Assembly: GCF_018919205.1 (NCBI RefSeq)
Contig: NZ_JAHLQN010000001.1
Coordinates: 434,001 to 498,000 of the forward strand
Reading direction: 5' to 3'
From: Dysosmobacter acutus
GTDB taxonomy: Bacteria > Bacillota > Clostridia > Oscillospirales > Oscillospiraceae
Length of the DNA stretch: 64,000 bases
Position numbers and translations under genes: made by a program. The notes under the pieces are model-generated. The model was given only the letters and a program-made list of their open reading frames with translations, did not search any database and was not told where the DNA came from. Within the stretch, counting starts at the first letter, position 1. Each line of letters starts with the position of its first letter. Below, in pieces: positions 15,998-22,877 of the stretch.

Positions 15998-16693
15998 ATG
16001 GGAAAACGCAGCGTAAAATCCGTATTTGGCGGAGCGGGCTTCTACATAGCCCTGCTCCTGTGCGTGGCCGCAGTTGGTGTGGCGGGCTATTTTGTCCTGT
16101 TTTCCGGAAACAGTGAAGAGCCGGTGGAACCGGTGGGACTTCCGGAGCCGGTGGAGGTCAGCGATCCGGAGCCGGTGGACCTGGAGCCGCAGACGCAGGA
16201 GGCGCCGCCCTCCGACCCGGTGGCGGAAAAAGAACCGGATGTGGTCACCGTGGCACAGATGCCGGAGGTGCAGGTAAGCGCGGAGCAGCCCCGGCTGACG
16301 GTAAAGCCCGTCTCCGGGGAAACCGTGGCGGCCTTCTCCATGGAGGACCTTCAGTACGATGAAACCATGGAGGACTGGCGCACCCACAACGGTATGGACA
16401 TCCAGGCGGACAAGGGCACCCAGGTGATGGCCGCCACCGCGGGCACGGTGGATTCCGTCTACGACGACCCCCTCCTGGGCACCACTGTGGTCCTCTCCCA
16501 CAGCGGCGGCTATCAGACCATCTACGCCTGCCTCCAGGGCCAGCCCACCGTCAGCGCCGGAGACAGCGTGACCACCGGCCAGGTCATCGGCTGTGTGGGG
16601 GAGAGCGCCATTGCCGAGGCCGGAGCGCACCTTCATTTCGGCGTCACCCGGGAAGGCGTCCCCATCGACCCGGAGGAGTTTTTGAACCGGTAG
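15998..16693 (+). CDS. M23 (LytM) peptidase, SpoIIQ-like
   Basis: A 231-residue membrane-anchored protein: a TM helix at about 14-36, a Pro/Glu-rich stalk (40-85), then a LytM/M23 domain. Zinc-binding residues are present: H130 and D134 in RTHNGMDI, and H211-L-H213 in AHLHFGV, so the metallopeptidase site looks intact. Bacillus SpoIIQ has lost the first His; clostridial SpoIIQ keeps a zinc site. Size, topology and the divergent spoIIP support a SpoIIQ role (forespore partner of SpoIIIAH), but a general cell-wall M23 hydrolase is possible. The RBS GAAAGGAG sits before the ATG. Confidence 0.8.
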   Translation: MGKRSVKSVFGGAGFYIALLLCVAAVGVAGYFVLFSGNSEEPVEPVGLPEPVEVSDPEPVDLEPQTQEAPPSDPVAEKEPDVVTVAQMPEVQVSAEQPRLTVKPVSGETVAAFSMEDLQYDETMEDWRTHNGMDIQADKGTQVMAATAGTVDSVYDDPLLGTTVVLSHSGGYQTIYACLQGQPTVSAGDSVTTGQVIGCVGESAIAEAGAHLHFGVTREGVPIDPEEFLNR

Positions 16694-16728
16694 AAAAAAG
16701 GACTGCGGTATGACCGCAGTCCTTTTTT
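16694..16728 (+). terminator. Terminator of the SpoIIQ-like gene
   Basis: Stem AAAAGGACTGCGGT / ACCGCAGTCCTTTT with a 3-nt loop and flanking A- and T-runs. It follows the stop directly; T-runs on both strands suggest bidirectional use. Confidence 0.92.
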
Positions 16729-16764
16729 CATATGCATTCTTCCGCATCCAAGCAGAGCGCGCGA

Positions 16765-17394
16765 TCAATCGGGGATGTAGGCCCGGACCCGTAGCGTGGC
16801 CCCAAGGGACTCCGCCAGCGCCCGGCACTTTATGATGTCCTCCGGGGTCTTGTCCTTGTCCACGATGGTCATGACCACGTGGGGCACCTGGGCCGCGGCC
16901 TTCCGGGTGAAGTCCAGCATGGCGTCCCAGCCCGCCTTCCCGCTCTGGGGCCGGGTGACGGCCAGATACTCCTCCTCATCGGCCCCGTTAAGGGAGATGG
17001 AGACCGTGTCCATGCGGCCGTGGAGGTCCGGCGTCACGTCCCGGCCGTTGATCAGGTTGGCGTGGCCGTTGGTGTTGATGCGGGTGGGGGGCAGGCCCGG
17101 CACCTTGGCGCGCAACTGGTCGATGAGCCAGCAGATGTCGTCCATGCGGTAGCTGGGCTCGCCGAATCCACAGAAGACGATCTCCCGGTATTTGGTCAGA
17201 TCGCCCCAGGTGAAGAAGCTCTCCAACGCCTCCTCCCGGCTGGGCTCATGCTCCAGCCACAGGTCGTCGGCGTAAATGCTGCCGTCGTTTCCGTTGTGGC
17301 GCAGGCAGAAGACGCAGGCACAGTCGCACCGGTTGGTCAGGTTGACATACAGCGCTCCCTCGTACTCATAGGTGATGGTCATTGCTTTTTTCAT
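16765..17394 (-). CDS. TatD-linked radical SAM protein
   Basis: A 209-residue radical S-adenosylmethionine protein. The iron-sulfur motif C23-xxx-C27-xx-C30 lies in RCDCACVFCLRHNG, with an additional Cys at 25. It is followed by GFGEPSYR (the SAM-binding GGE-like strand) and TNGHANLING. The family is known for its fixed partnership with TatD and no assigned reaction. The gene starts six bases after the tatD stop, so the pair is an operon. The short length means no C-terminal auxiliary cluster domain. The substrate is unknown. Confidence 0.88.
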   Translation of the reverse strand: MKKAMTITYEYEGALYVNLTNRCDCACVFCLRHNGNDGSIYADDLWLEHEPSREEALESFFTWGDLTKYREIVFCGFGEPSYRMDDICWLIDQLRAKVPGLPPTRINTNGHANLINGRDVTPDLHGRMDTVSISLNGADEEEYLAVTRPQSGKAGWDAMLDFTRKAAAQVPHVVMTIVDKDKTPEDIIKCRALAESLGATLRVRAYIPD

Positions 17395-17400
17395 ATCAAA

Positions 17401-18195
17401 TCACTCAATTCCATAGAAATTTTTGGCGTTGCGCGTGGTGGCCTCCTCCACCTCCTCCACACTGAGGCCCTTCCACAGGGCGATTTTCTCCGCCACATAG
17501 GGGAGGTATCCGGAGTCGTTCCGCTTGCCCCGGAAGGGCACCGGCGTCAGATAGGGGCAGTCCGTCTCAATGAGGATGCGCTCTATCGGCGCCCAAGTCA
17601 CCACCTCCGGCGCCTTGCGGGCGTTTTTGAAGGTGATGGCCCCGTTGAAGCCCAGATACCATCCCGCCTTCACTATCTCCCTGGCGTCTTCCAGGCTGCC
17701 GGAGTAGCAGTGGAACACACCCCGCACCCCGGGGAACTCCCGAACAATGGCCAGCGTGTCGCCGTGGGCGTCCCGGTCGTGAACGATCGCGGGCAGCCCC
17801 GCCTCCCCGGCCATGGCCAGCTGGCGGCGGAACACCTGGCGCTGGAAATCCCGGGGCGGGTTTTCCTTCCAGTAGTAGTCCAGCCCGATTTCGCCCACCG
17901 CCACCACCTTTGGATGGCGGAGCAGGGCGCGGATCTGTTCAAACTCCTCCCTGCCGGCGCCGGCGCAGTTTTCCGGGTGAATGCCCGCGGCGGCGTAGAC
18001 GTGGGCGTAGCGCTCCGCCAGCGCAATCGCCGCCCGGGAGGACGCCACGGTGCAGCCCGGGTTCACCACATGGGTGACGCCCCGGCTCACCAGTCCGGAC
18101 AGCACCCGGTCACGGTCCTCATTAAAGGCTTCGTCGTCATAGTGTGCATGTGAATCAAACAGGCGGCAATCCCCCTCTCTCACGGCGCGGCACAA
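17401..18195 (-). CDS. tatD: TatD-family metal-dependent hydrolase
   Basis: A TatD-type DNase/hydrolase, a TIM-barrel metalloenzyme. Metal ligands appear as HAH in LFDSHAHYDDE, Glu in VGEIGLDYYW, His in VHDRDAHGD, His in FHCYSG and Asp in IETDCPYLTP. The start is uncertain. TTG at 18195 has AAGGGATGG upstream, GTG at 18183 is in frame, and CTG at 18162 follows AGAGGGGGAT and would give the family-typical start just before FDSHAHYDD. TatD is reported to act in 3'-5' DNA trimming and oxidative-damage repair. It is followed by its radical SAM partner. Confidence 0.93.
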   Translation of the reverse strand: MCRAVREGDCRLFDSHAHYDDEAFNEDRDRVLSGLVSRGVTHVVNPGCTVASSRAAIALAERYAHVYAAAGIHPENCAGAGREEFEQIRALLRHPKVVAVGEIGLDYYWKENPPRDFQRQVFRRQLAMAGEAGLPAIVHDRDAHGDTLAIVREFPGVRGVFHCYSGSLEDAREIVKAGWYLGFNGAITFKNARKAPEVVTWAPIERILIETDCPYLTPVPFRGKRNDSGYLPYVAEKIALWKGLSVEEVEEATTRNAKNFYGIE

Positions 18196-18221
18196 TCGCC
18201 GCGCCCATCCCTTGTTGGATC

Positions 18222-18250
18222 AGTATAATCCAAATCCCGCGGCGGCGCAA
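18222..18250 (-). promoter_or_regulatory. tatD promoter
   Basis: Minus-strand TTGCGC (18245-18250), a 17-bp spacer, and TATACT (18222-18227), directly downstream of the lipoprotein terminator. Confidence 0.65.
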
Positions 18251-18255
18251 GGCGC

Positions 18256-18293
18256 AAAAAGAGCGGCTGGACCCAACCAACCGCTCTTTTTTG
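18256..18293 (-). terminator. Terminator of the lipoprotein gene
   Basis: Stem AAAAGAGCGG / CCGCTCTTTT with a 14-nt loop. T-runs follow on both strands; on the minus strand it lies 14 bases after the lipoprotein stop. Confidence 0.8.
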
Positions 18294-18306
18294 ACCGCTG
18301 ATCCGA

Positions 18307-18933
18307 TCAGGCTTTTTTCTCAGCGGTAAAATACACGAAATACAGGTCTCCCACCGTCTCATCCTCAAAGAACTCCTCAAAGCTGACGGAGAAGTCCTTG
18401 CTGTCGGCGGGCACCTCAAAGAACAGCAGGCCGCTGCGCTCTTTATTGATTCCGATCTCATACTCGCCGGGCAGCTGGTTGTCGTCCAGGGCCTCACCGG
18501 ATTGGGGCTGCTTTTCCCAGGGCTCCTCAGAGGTGGTGATGGGCCAGCCATAGTCCTCGTCGTTCTCGCTGCCCCACTGAATCTGGAAGTCGGTGTCAAA
18601 CATGGGCAGGCTGGAGATGCCGGTATTCAAAATGGAGACGGAAACCACCAGCACCTGATTGCCCTCGGCGGGGGTATAGCCGCCATAGGTGGGGCAGGTG
18701 TAGGCGTCGGTGACGGCAAAGTTCAAAAACGCGGTGTGCATCACATCGCCCAGGTAACCGCTCTCGCCGCCCTCTTCATACTCCACGCCGTCCCGCAGGT
18801 CCACCTGGACGCCGGAGGAGGACGCGCCGGAGGAGGAGGAACCCTTGTTCCCGGAGGAACCGGAGCCGCCGCAGCCGGCCAGCGAGACGGCAAGGGCCAG
18901 GGCAAGCAAGAGGAGTGCAACACGATGTTTCAT
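18307..18933 (-). CDS. Secreted lipoprotein with DUF4352/DUF5067-like domain
   Basis: A 208-residue lipoprotein: a signal peptide with lipobox L-A-G-C (Cys about 21), a Ser/Gly-rich linker (22-42), then a single beta-rich domain. The pattern of that domain (LGDVMHTAFLNFAVTDAYTC, NQVLVVSVSILNTG, FEVPADSKDFSVSFEE) fits the immunoglobulin-like DUF4352/DUF5067 group common in Firmicutes lipoproteins. It sits outside the membrane; the function is unknown. It is placed between metG and tatD, two genes that are often neighbours, and has its own ribosome site and terminator. Confidence 0.82.
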   Translation of the reverse strand: MKHRVALLLLALALAVSLAGCGGSGSSGNKGSSSSGASSSGVQVDLRDGVEYEEGGESGYLGDVMHTAFLNFAVTDAYTCPTYGGYTPAEGNQVLVVSVSILNTGISSLPMFDTDFQIQWGSENDEDYGWPITTSEEPWEKQPQSGEALDDNQLPGEYEIGINKERSGLLFFEVPADSKDFSVSFEEFFEDETVGDLYFVYFTAEKKA

Positions 18934-18970
18934 GATCAGTTCCTTCCTTTTTTCAAGTTCTCTTCTCTTT

Positions 18971-20950
18971 TTAGCAGAGCTTTGCTCCGGCCGGAATTTT
19001 ATCGTCCACGATCATCAGGTTCAAGCACTCCTCACCGCGCTCGGTGTGGACGGCGGAGAGCAGCATGCCGCAGGACTCCAGGCCCATCATCTTGCGGGGC
19101 GGCAGGTTCACGATGGCCACCAGCGTCTTGCCCACCAAGTCCTCCGGCTCATACCACTTGTGGATGCCGGAGAGGATATGGCGGTCCGTGCCGGTGCCGT
19201 CGTCTAAGGTGAAGCGCAGCAGCTTGGAGGACTTGGGCACCGCCTCGCAGGCCTTCACCTTCACCGCCCGGAAATCGCTTTTGCAGAAGGTGTCAAAGTC
19301 CACGTTCTCCCCGGCAAGGGGCTCAATCTCCAGCGCGGGCCTGGAGGCGGCCTCCGCCTCCGCTTTTTTCTGTTCTTCCAGTTCTTCCAATGCCTTCAGC
19401 TCCTTTTCCATGTCGATGCGGGGGAACAGGGCCTCGCCCTTGCGGACGGAGGCGTCCTTGGGCAGCACGCCCCAACTTCCGGCGGACTCCCAGGTGGTCA
19501 GCTTGCCGGAAGCGCCGATCTGGTCGAAAACCCTGGCCATGGACTCCGGCATGAAGGGCGTCAGCAGCACCGCGCAGATGCGGATGGTCTCCAGCAGATT
19601 GTACATGACCATGGCCAGGCGGGGGTTGTTGTCCTCGTCCCTGGCCAGCACCCAGGGCGCCGTCTCATCAATATACTTATTGGCCCGGGCCACCACGGAG
19701 AACACCTCGCTAAGGGCGGACTGGAAGGCGAACTTCTCCATCTGCTCCTCGTAGCGGCGGCGGAGGGACCCGGCCATCTCCATCAGCTCATGGTCCATAG
19801 GTTCCATCTTGTGGTTGGTGGGCAGGTTTCCGGCAAAGTACTTTTCCACCATGGCGGTGGTGCGGGAGACCAGATTCCCCAGGTCGTTGGCCAGGTCCGT
19901 GTTGATGGTGGAGATCAGCAGCTCGTTGGAGAAGGTTCCGTCGGAGCCGAAGGGGAACGAGCGCAGCAGGAAATAGCGCAGCGCGTCCACGCCGTAGCGC
20001 TGGGCCAGCATATAGGGGTCCACCACGTTGCCCTTGGACTTGCTCATCTTGCCGCCCTCCAGCAGGAGCCACCCGTGGCCGTACACGTGCTTTGGAAGGG
20101 GCATACCCATGCTCATGAGCATAGCGGGCCAGATGATGGAGTGGAAGCGGACGATCTCCTTGCCCACAAAGTGGACGTCCGCGGGCCAGTACTTGTCGTA
20201 GTCGTGGTACGCGTCGTTCAAAAAGCCCAGGGCGGTGGTGTAGTTGAACAGGGCGTCCACCCACACATAGACCACGTGGCCCGGGTCAAAGTCCACGGGA
20301 ATGCCCCAGGTGAAGCTGGTGCGGGAGACGCACAGGTCCTCCAATCCGGGGTCGATGAAGTTTTTCACCATCTCGTTGACCCGGCTGTGGGGCTGGAGGA
20401 AGTCGGTGTTCTCCAGCAGGTCCCGGACCCGGTCGCCGTATTTGGACAGGCGGAAGAAGTAGGCCTCCTCCTCGGCGTCCACCACCTCCCGGCCGCAGTC
20501 GGGGCACTTGCCGTCCACCAGCTGGGACTCGGTCCAGAAGGACTCGCAGGGCTTGCAGTATTTGCCCACGTACTTGCCCTTGTAGATGTCGCCGTTGTCG
20601 TACATCTTCTTGAAAATCTTCTGGATGGCGGACACGTGGTAGTCGTCGGTGGTGCGGATGAAGCGGTCGTTGGAGATGTTCATCAGCTTCCACAAATCCA
20701 GCACGCCGCCGCCGCCCTCCACAATTGCGTCCACAAACTCCTTGGGCGTCACGCCGGCGGCCCTGGCCCGATCCTCGATCTTCTGGCCGTGCTCGTCGGT
20801 GCCGGTGAGGAACATCACGTCATAGCCCTGAAGCCGCTTGTAGCGTGCCATGGCGTCGGTGGCCACGGTGCAGTAGGTGTGGCCGATGTGAAGCTTGTCC
20901 GACGGGTAGTAAATGGGGGTGGTGATATAGAATGTTTTTTTCTCTTCCAT
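18971..20950 (-). CDS. metG: Methionyl-tRNA synthetase
   Basis: A 659-residue class I aminoacyl-tRNA synthetase that charges tRNA-Met. The HIGH motif is H21-I-G-H24 and the KMSKS motif is in GGKMSKSKGNV (about 295-305). A zinc knuckle of four Cys lies in CKPC...CPDC (about 125-150). A C-terminal EMAP-II/Arc1p-type tRNA-binding domain (about 555-659) aids dimerisation and tRNA binding. The start at 20950 follows AAGGAGAAG; a GTG 18 bases upstream is in frame but poorer. No T-box is visible in the short leader. Confidence 0.97.
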   Translation of the reverse strand: MEEKKTFYITTPIYYPSDKLHIGHTYCTVATDAMARYKRLQGYDVMFLTGTDEHGQKIEDRARAAGVTPKEFVDAIVEGGGGVLDLWKLMNISNDRFIRTTDDYHVSAIQKIFKKMYDNGDIYKGKYVGKYCKPCESFWTESQLVDGKCPDCGREVVDAEEEAYFFRLSKYGDRVRDLLENTDFLQPHSRVNEMVKNFIDPGLEDLCVSRTSFTWGIPVDFDPGHVVYVWVDALFNYTTALGFLNDAYHDYDKYWPADVHFVGKEIVRFHSIIWPAMLMSMGMPLPKHVYGHGWLLLEGGKMSKSKGNVVDPYMLAQRYGVDALRYFLLRSFPFGSDGTFSNELLISTINTDLANDLGNLVSRTTAMVEKYFAGNLPTNHKMEPMDHELMEMAGSLRRRYEEQMEKFAFQSALSEVFSVVARANKYIDETAPWVLARDEDNNPRLAMVMYNLLETIRICAVLLTPFMPESMARVFDQIGASGKLTTWESAGSWGVLPKDASVRKGEALFPRIDMEKELKALEELEEQKKAEAEAASRPALEIEPLAGENVDFDTFCKSDFRAVKVKACEAVPKSSKLLRFTLDDGTGTDRHILSGIHKWYEPEDLVGKTLVAIVNLPPRKMMGLESCGMLLSAVHTERGEECLNLMIVDDKIPAGAKLC

Positions 20951-20968
20951 GGGCTTCTCCTTTTTCAC

Positions 20969-20991
20969 GGCGCTCCGAATGGAAGAGCGCC
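20969..20991 (-). promoter_or_regulatory. Hairpin in the metG 5' leader
   Basis: A perfect 7-bp stem GGCGCTC / GAGCGCC with a 9-nt loop, starting a few bases upstream of the metG ribosome site. It could modulate translation. It is too small for an S-box or T-box. Confidence 0.4.
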
Positions 20992-21014
20992 GGTAATGAC
21001 TCGTGTAACTATGT

Positions 21015-21044
21015 ATTATATCACAAATGCTTCCAATTTTGCAA
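21015..21044 (-). promoter_or_regulatory. metG promoter
   Basis: Minus-strand TTGCAA (21039-21044), an 18-bp spacer, and a perfect TATAAT (21015-21020). Confidence 0.8.
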
Positions 21045-21076
21045 CTTGCTTTCCGTTGGGGCGGAAGCAGTTGGGC

Positions 21077-21107
21077 AAAACGCCCCTGAGCCGAAAGCTC
21101 AGAGGCG
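21077..21107 (-). terminator. Terminator of the XRE gene
   Basis: Stem CGCCCCTGAGC / GCTCAGAGGCG with a 5-nt loop, followed on the minus strand by TTTT, right after the XRE stop. Confidence 0.8.
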
Positions 21108-21108
21108 T

Positions 21109-21438
21109 CTAAATTTTTTCAAGTGAGGAGAGTATGCTTTCAAGGAGCTCCAATGCCTGTTTTCTCCGGTTGATATCAAGAACATACAATCGTTTCAGCA
21201 ATTCGTTACTCTTCGGCTCATAGCCAATGACTAGGCTGTCCTGGAGCACGTCATCGGCAGATGCCTGTAAGGTGTTGAGAATCAACACAAAGGTCTCCAG
21301 AGTGGGAACTTTATCACCGCGCTCAATATCGGACAAATACCTACTGCTGATTCCGATTCGCTCCGCACAGTCCGCGCCGCTCCAACCGCGCTTTGCCCGA
21401 TAGGATTTTAGTTTTTTTCCCAGGCCTTTGGTATCCAC
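21109..21438 (-). CDS. XRE-family transcriptional regulator
   Basis: A 109-residue protein: an N-terminal Cro/CI helix-turn-helix (about 5-62, LKSYRAKRGWSGADCAERIGISSRYLSDIERGDKVPTLETFVLILNTL) and a C-terminal helical tail (LKRLYVLDINRRKQALELLESILSSL) that probably dimerises. The start is GTG at 21438 with a weak site upstream. It faces a small acidic protein gene at 21601 across 162 bp. A likely promoter is TTGCCA-18-TATATA on the minus strand. Repressor of itself and the facing gene is an inference from layout. Confidence 0.88.
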   Translation of the reverse strand: MDTKGLGKKLKSYRAKRGWSGADCAERIGISSRYLSDIERGDKVPTLETFVLILNTLQASADDVLQDSLVIGYEPKSNELLKRLYVLDINRRKQALELLESILSSLEKI

Positions 21439-21600
21439 AGTCCCACCACTTATCTCTCTATATAGACTCTATTTTACAAAACTGGCAAAATTTCGTAAAC
21501 GATCTATTAGAGGATAAAACCCCGGATAGGCGCTGGATTCCAGGTTTATTTTTGCTAACATATTAAGTGGGTAGAAAACACACAAAAAGGAGAGACCAGT
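21439..21600. promoter_or_regulatory. Divergent control region between XRE and the small acidic protein
   Basis: AT-rich 162 bp. It holds an inverted pair CCACTTA (21446-21452) and TAAGTGG (21564-21570), a short palindrome CTATATAG near 21458-21465, and TTTAC...GTAAA around 21474-21500. Any of these could be operator half-sites. An AAAAGGAGAG ribosome site precedes the + strand gene. Confidence 0.4.
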
Positions 21601-21840
21601 ATGGACGACCTGAGCTGCATGGACATCCTCTACACCACGCTCTTTGACCTGCTCAACGACAGCGACCTGACGGACATCGTGGACATCGACGCCGACTTTA
21701 AAAAGCGCGCCTACTACATCGCCCTGCGGGACGGGACGGAGGTGGAGATTTTCCTGCGCCCCTTGCGCCGCAAGGGCTCCTGTGCTATCATACCGTTAGA
21801 CCCGCACAACCGGGTCAAAGACAAAGGAGATAGCGTATGA
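21601..21840 (+). CDS. Small acidic hypothetical protein
   Basis: A 79-residue acidic protein with an N-terminal helix-rich part (MDILYTTLFDLLNDSDLTDIVDID) and a C-terminal part with beta-like strands (AYYIALRDGTEVEIFLRPL). The ribosome site is AAAAGGAGAG. No membrane segment or signal peptide. It is divergent from the XRE gene and followed by the RNHCP gene on the same strand. I do not recognise the family; the layout suggests regulation by the XRE protein. Confidence 0.7.
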   Translation: MDDLSCMDILYTTLFDLLNDSDLTDIVDIDADFKKRAYYIALRDGTEVEIFLRPLRRKGSCAIIPLDPHNRVKDKGDSV

Positions 21841-21952
21841 CATTCTATCGTAATTCGGAGCTTGCCGCCAGCCGGGAGGTTTGCAGGCGATAAGCTCCCG
21901 CCAAGCCTCCCCAAGATGCGTTTGGAGCAAACCATCTTTTAGGAGGATTCCC

Positions 21953-22306
21953 TTGAAAACCACAGAAAACCACTTTATCTGCCGCGTCTGCGGCGGCACA
22001 GCGGCGCCCAAGGGCGCCGGAACCGCCCACCGCAATCACTGCCCCCACTGCCTTGCCAGCATCCACCTGGACGAGACGCCGGGCGACCGGGCCTCCCGCT
22101 GCGGCGGTGTGATGGACCCCATCGGCGTATGGGTGCGCAAGGACGGGGAATGGGCCGTCATCCACCGGTGCCGCCGGTGCGGCGTGCTCCACTCAAACCG
22201 GGTGGCGGCGGACGACAACCCCTTCCGGCTGCTGTCCATCGCCGTCAAGCCCCTGGCCAATCCGCCCTTCCCCATAGAATATTTAGACCGGATGGCAGAC
22301 AAATAA
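21953..22306 (+). CDS. RNHCP-domain protein (zinc-ribbon-like)
   Basis: A 117-residue protein built on the RNHCP domain. C-R-V-C-G and the eponymous R-N-H-C-P-H-C stretch are followed by C-G-G and C-R-R-C-G, so four Cys pairs could bind zinc; the C-terminal NRVAADDNPFRLLSIAVKPLANPPFP is also family-typical. The start is TTG at 21953 because AGGAGG lies six bases upstream; an upstream in-frame start lacks a site and overlaps the leader. The function is unknown. An RNA-related role is sometimes suggested from the zinc-ribbon look, but this is inference. Confidence 0.85.
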   Translation: MKTTENHFICRVCGGTAAPKGAGTAHRNHCPHCLASIHLDETPGDRASRCGGVMDPIGVWVRKDGEWAVIHRCRRCGVLHSNRVAADDNPFRLLSIAVKPLANPPFPIEYLDRMADK

Positions 22307-22308
22307 AG

Positions 22309-22343
22309 CAGCAGGCCGCGAAAAATCGCGGCCTGCTGTTTTA
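22309..22343 (+). terminator. Terminator of the RNHCP gene
   Basis: A 12-bp stem AGCAGGCCGCGA / TCGCGGCCTGCT with a 4-nt loop, followed by GTTTT. Confidence 0.85.
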
Positions 22344-22359
22344 TTCAGTTTCCGCCGCC

Positions 22360-22866
22360 TTATCTCCTGCCCTTGGGGAACTGGTTCTTGGGCAGATGGT
22401 CCTTTAATATCCCGCGCAGGTTCTTCTCCTCGGCGCTCACAAGGGCCCGCTTGGGGATCATGGTGTAGACGGAGCGGCTCTCCGCAAGGAAAAATGCCTC
22501 GTCCGTCTCCACATAGGTGACGAACTTCTCCCATGGCGTGGAGGTGACAAAGCCCTCGGTCCGGTAGTCCACCCCGTCCTCGTTGAAGTCCAGGACGTGG
22601 GGCAGGTCAAAGCCCGGGGTCTTGTCATAAATCCTGTGGGGCTGGCGGAAATACATAAACCAGAACATACCCACCACAGCCGCGCACAGGATGCACAGCG
22701 ACACGCTCTTCCAGGCGGGGCCAAAATACACCAGATACGCCACACACAGCACGCACAGCACCGCCGCCAGCCACAGCTCGATCTGGGTCAGGGTCCGGGA
22801 GAGGAAGAGGTACTTGCGGTGGCAGCGCACCCACTCCTCCCTGGTATACTGAAACGAAACGACCAT
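22360..22866 (-). CDS. YcxB-like membrane protein
   Basis: A 168-residue protein with two adjacent hydrophobic helices (about 30-75: LWLAAVLCVLCVAYLVYFG and VSLCILCAAVVGMFWFMYF) and a cytoplasmic C-terminal domain. That domain ends in the YcxB-type pattern: DFNEDGVDYRTEG, STPWEKFVTYVETDEAFFLA, and a tail MIPKRAL. The ATG at 22866 follows AGGAGG. It begins 11 bases after the MATE gene stop, so the two form an operon. The role of YcxB-like proteins is unknown. Confidence 0.82.
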   Translation of the reverse strand: MVVSFQYTREEWVRCHRKYLFLSRTLTQIELWLAAVLCVLCVAYLVYFGPAWKSVSLCILCAAVVGMFWFMYFRQPHRIYDKTPGFDLPHVLDFNEDGVDYRTEGFVTSTPWEKFVTYVETDEAFFLAESRSVYTMIPKRALVSAEEKNLRGILKDHLPKNQFPKGRR

Positions 22867-22877
22867 TCGGTTTCCTC

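Noticed and set aside
16879..18153. A 424-codon + strand open frame over the radical SAM and tatD genes
   Set aside because: Antisense to two recognised genes; no start site or family signal.
21881..21952. An N-terminal extension of the RNHCP protein from an ATG at 21881
   Set aside because: No ribosome site before it, and the extension has no family similarity; AGGAGG before TTG at 21953 decides the start.
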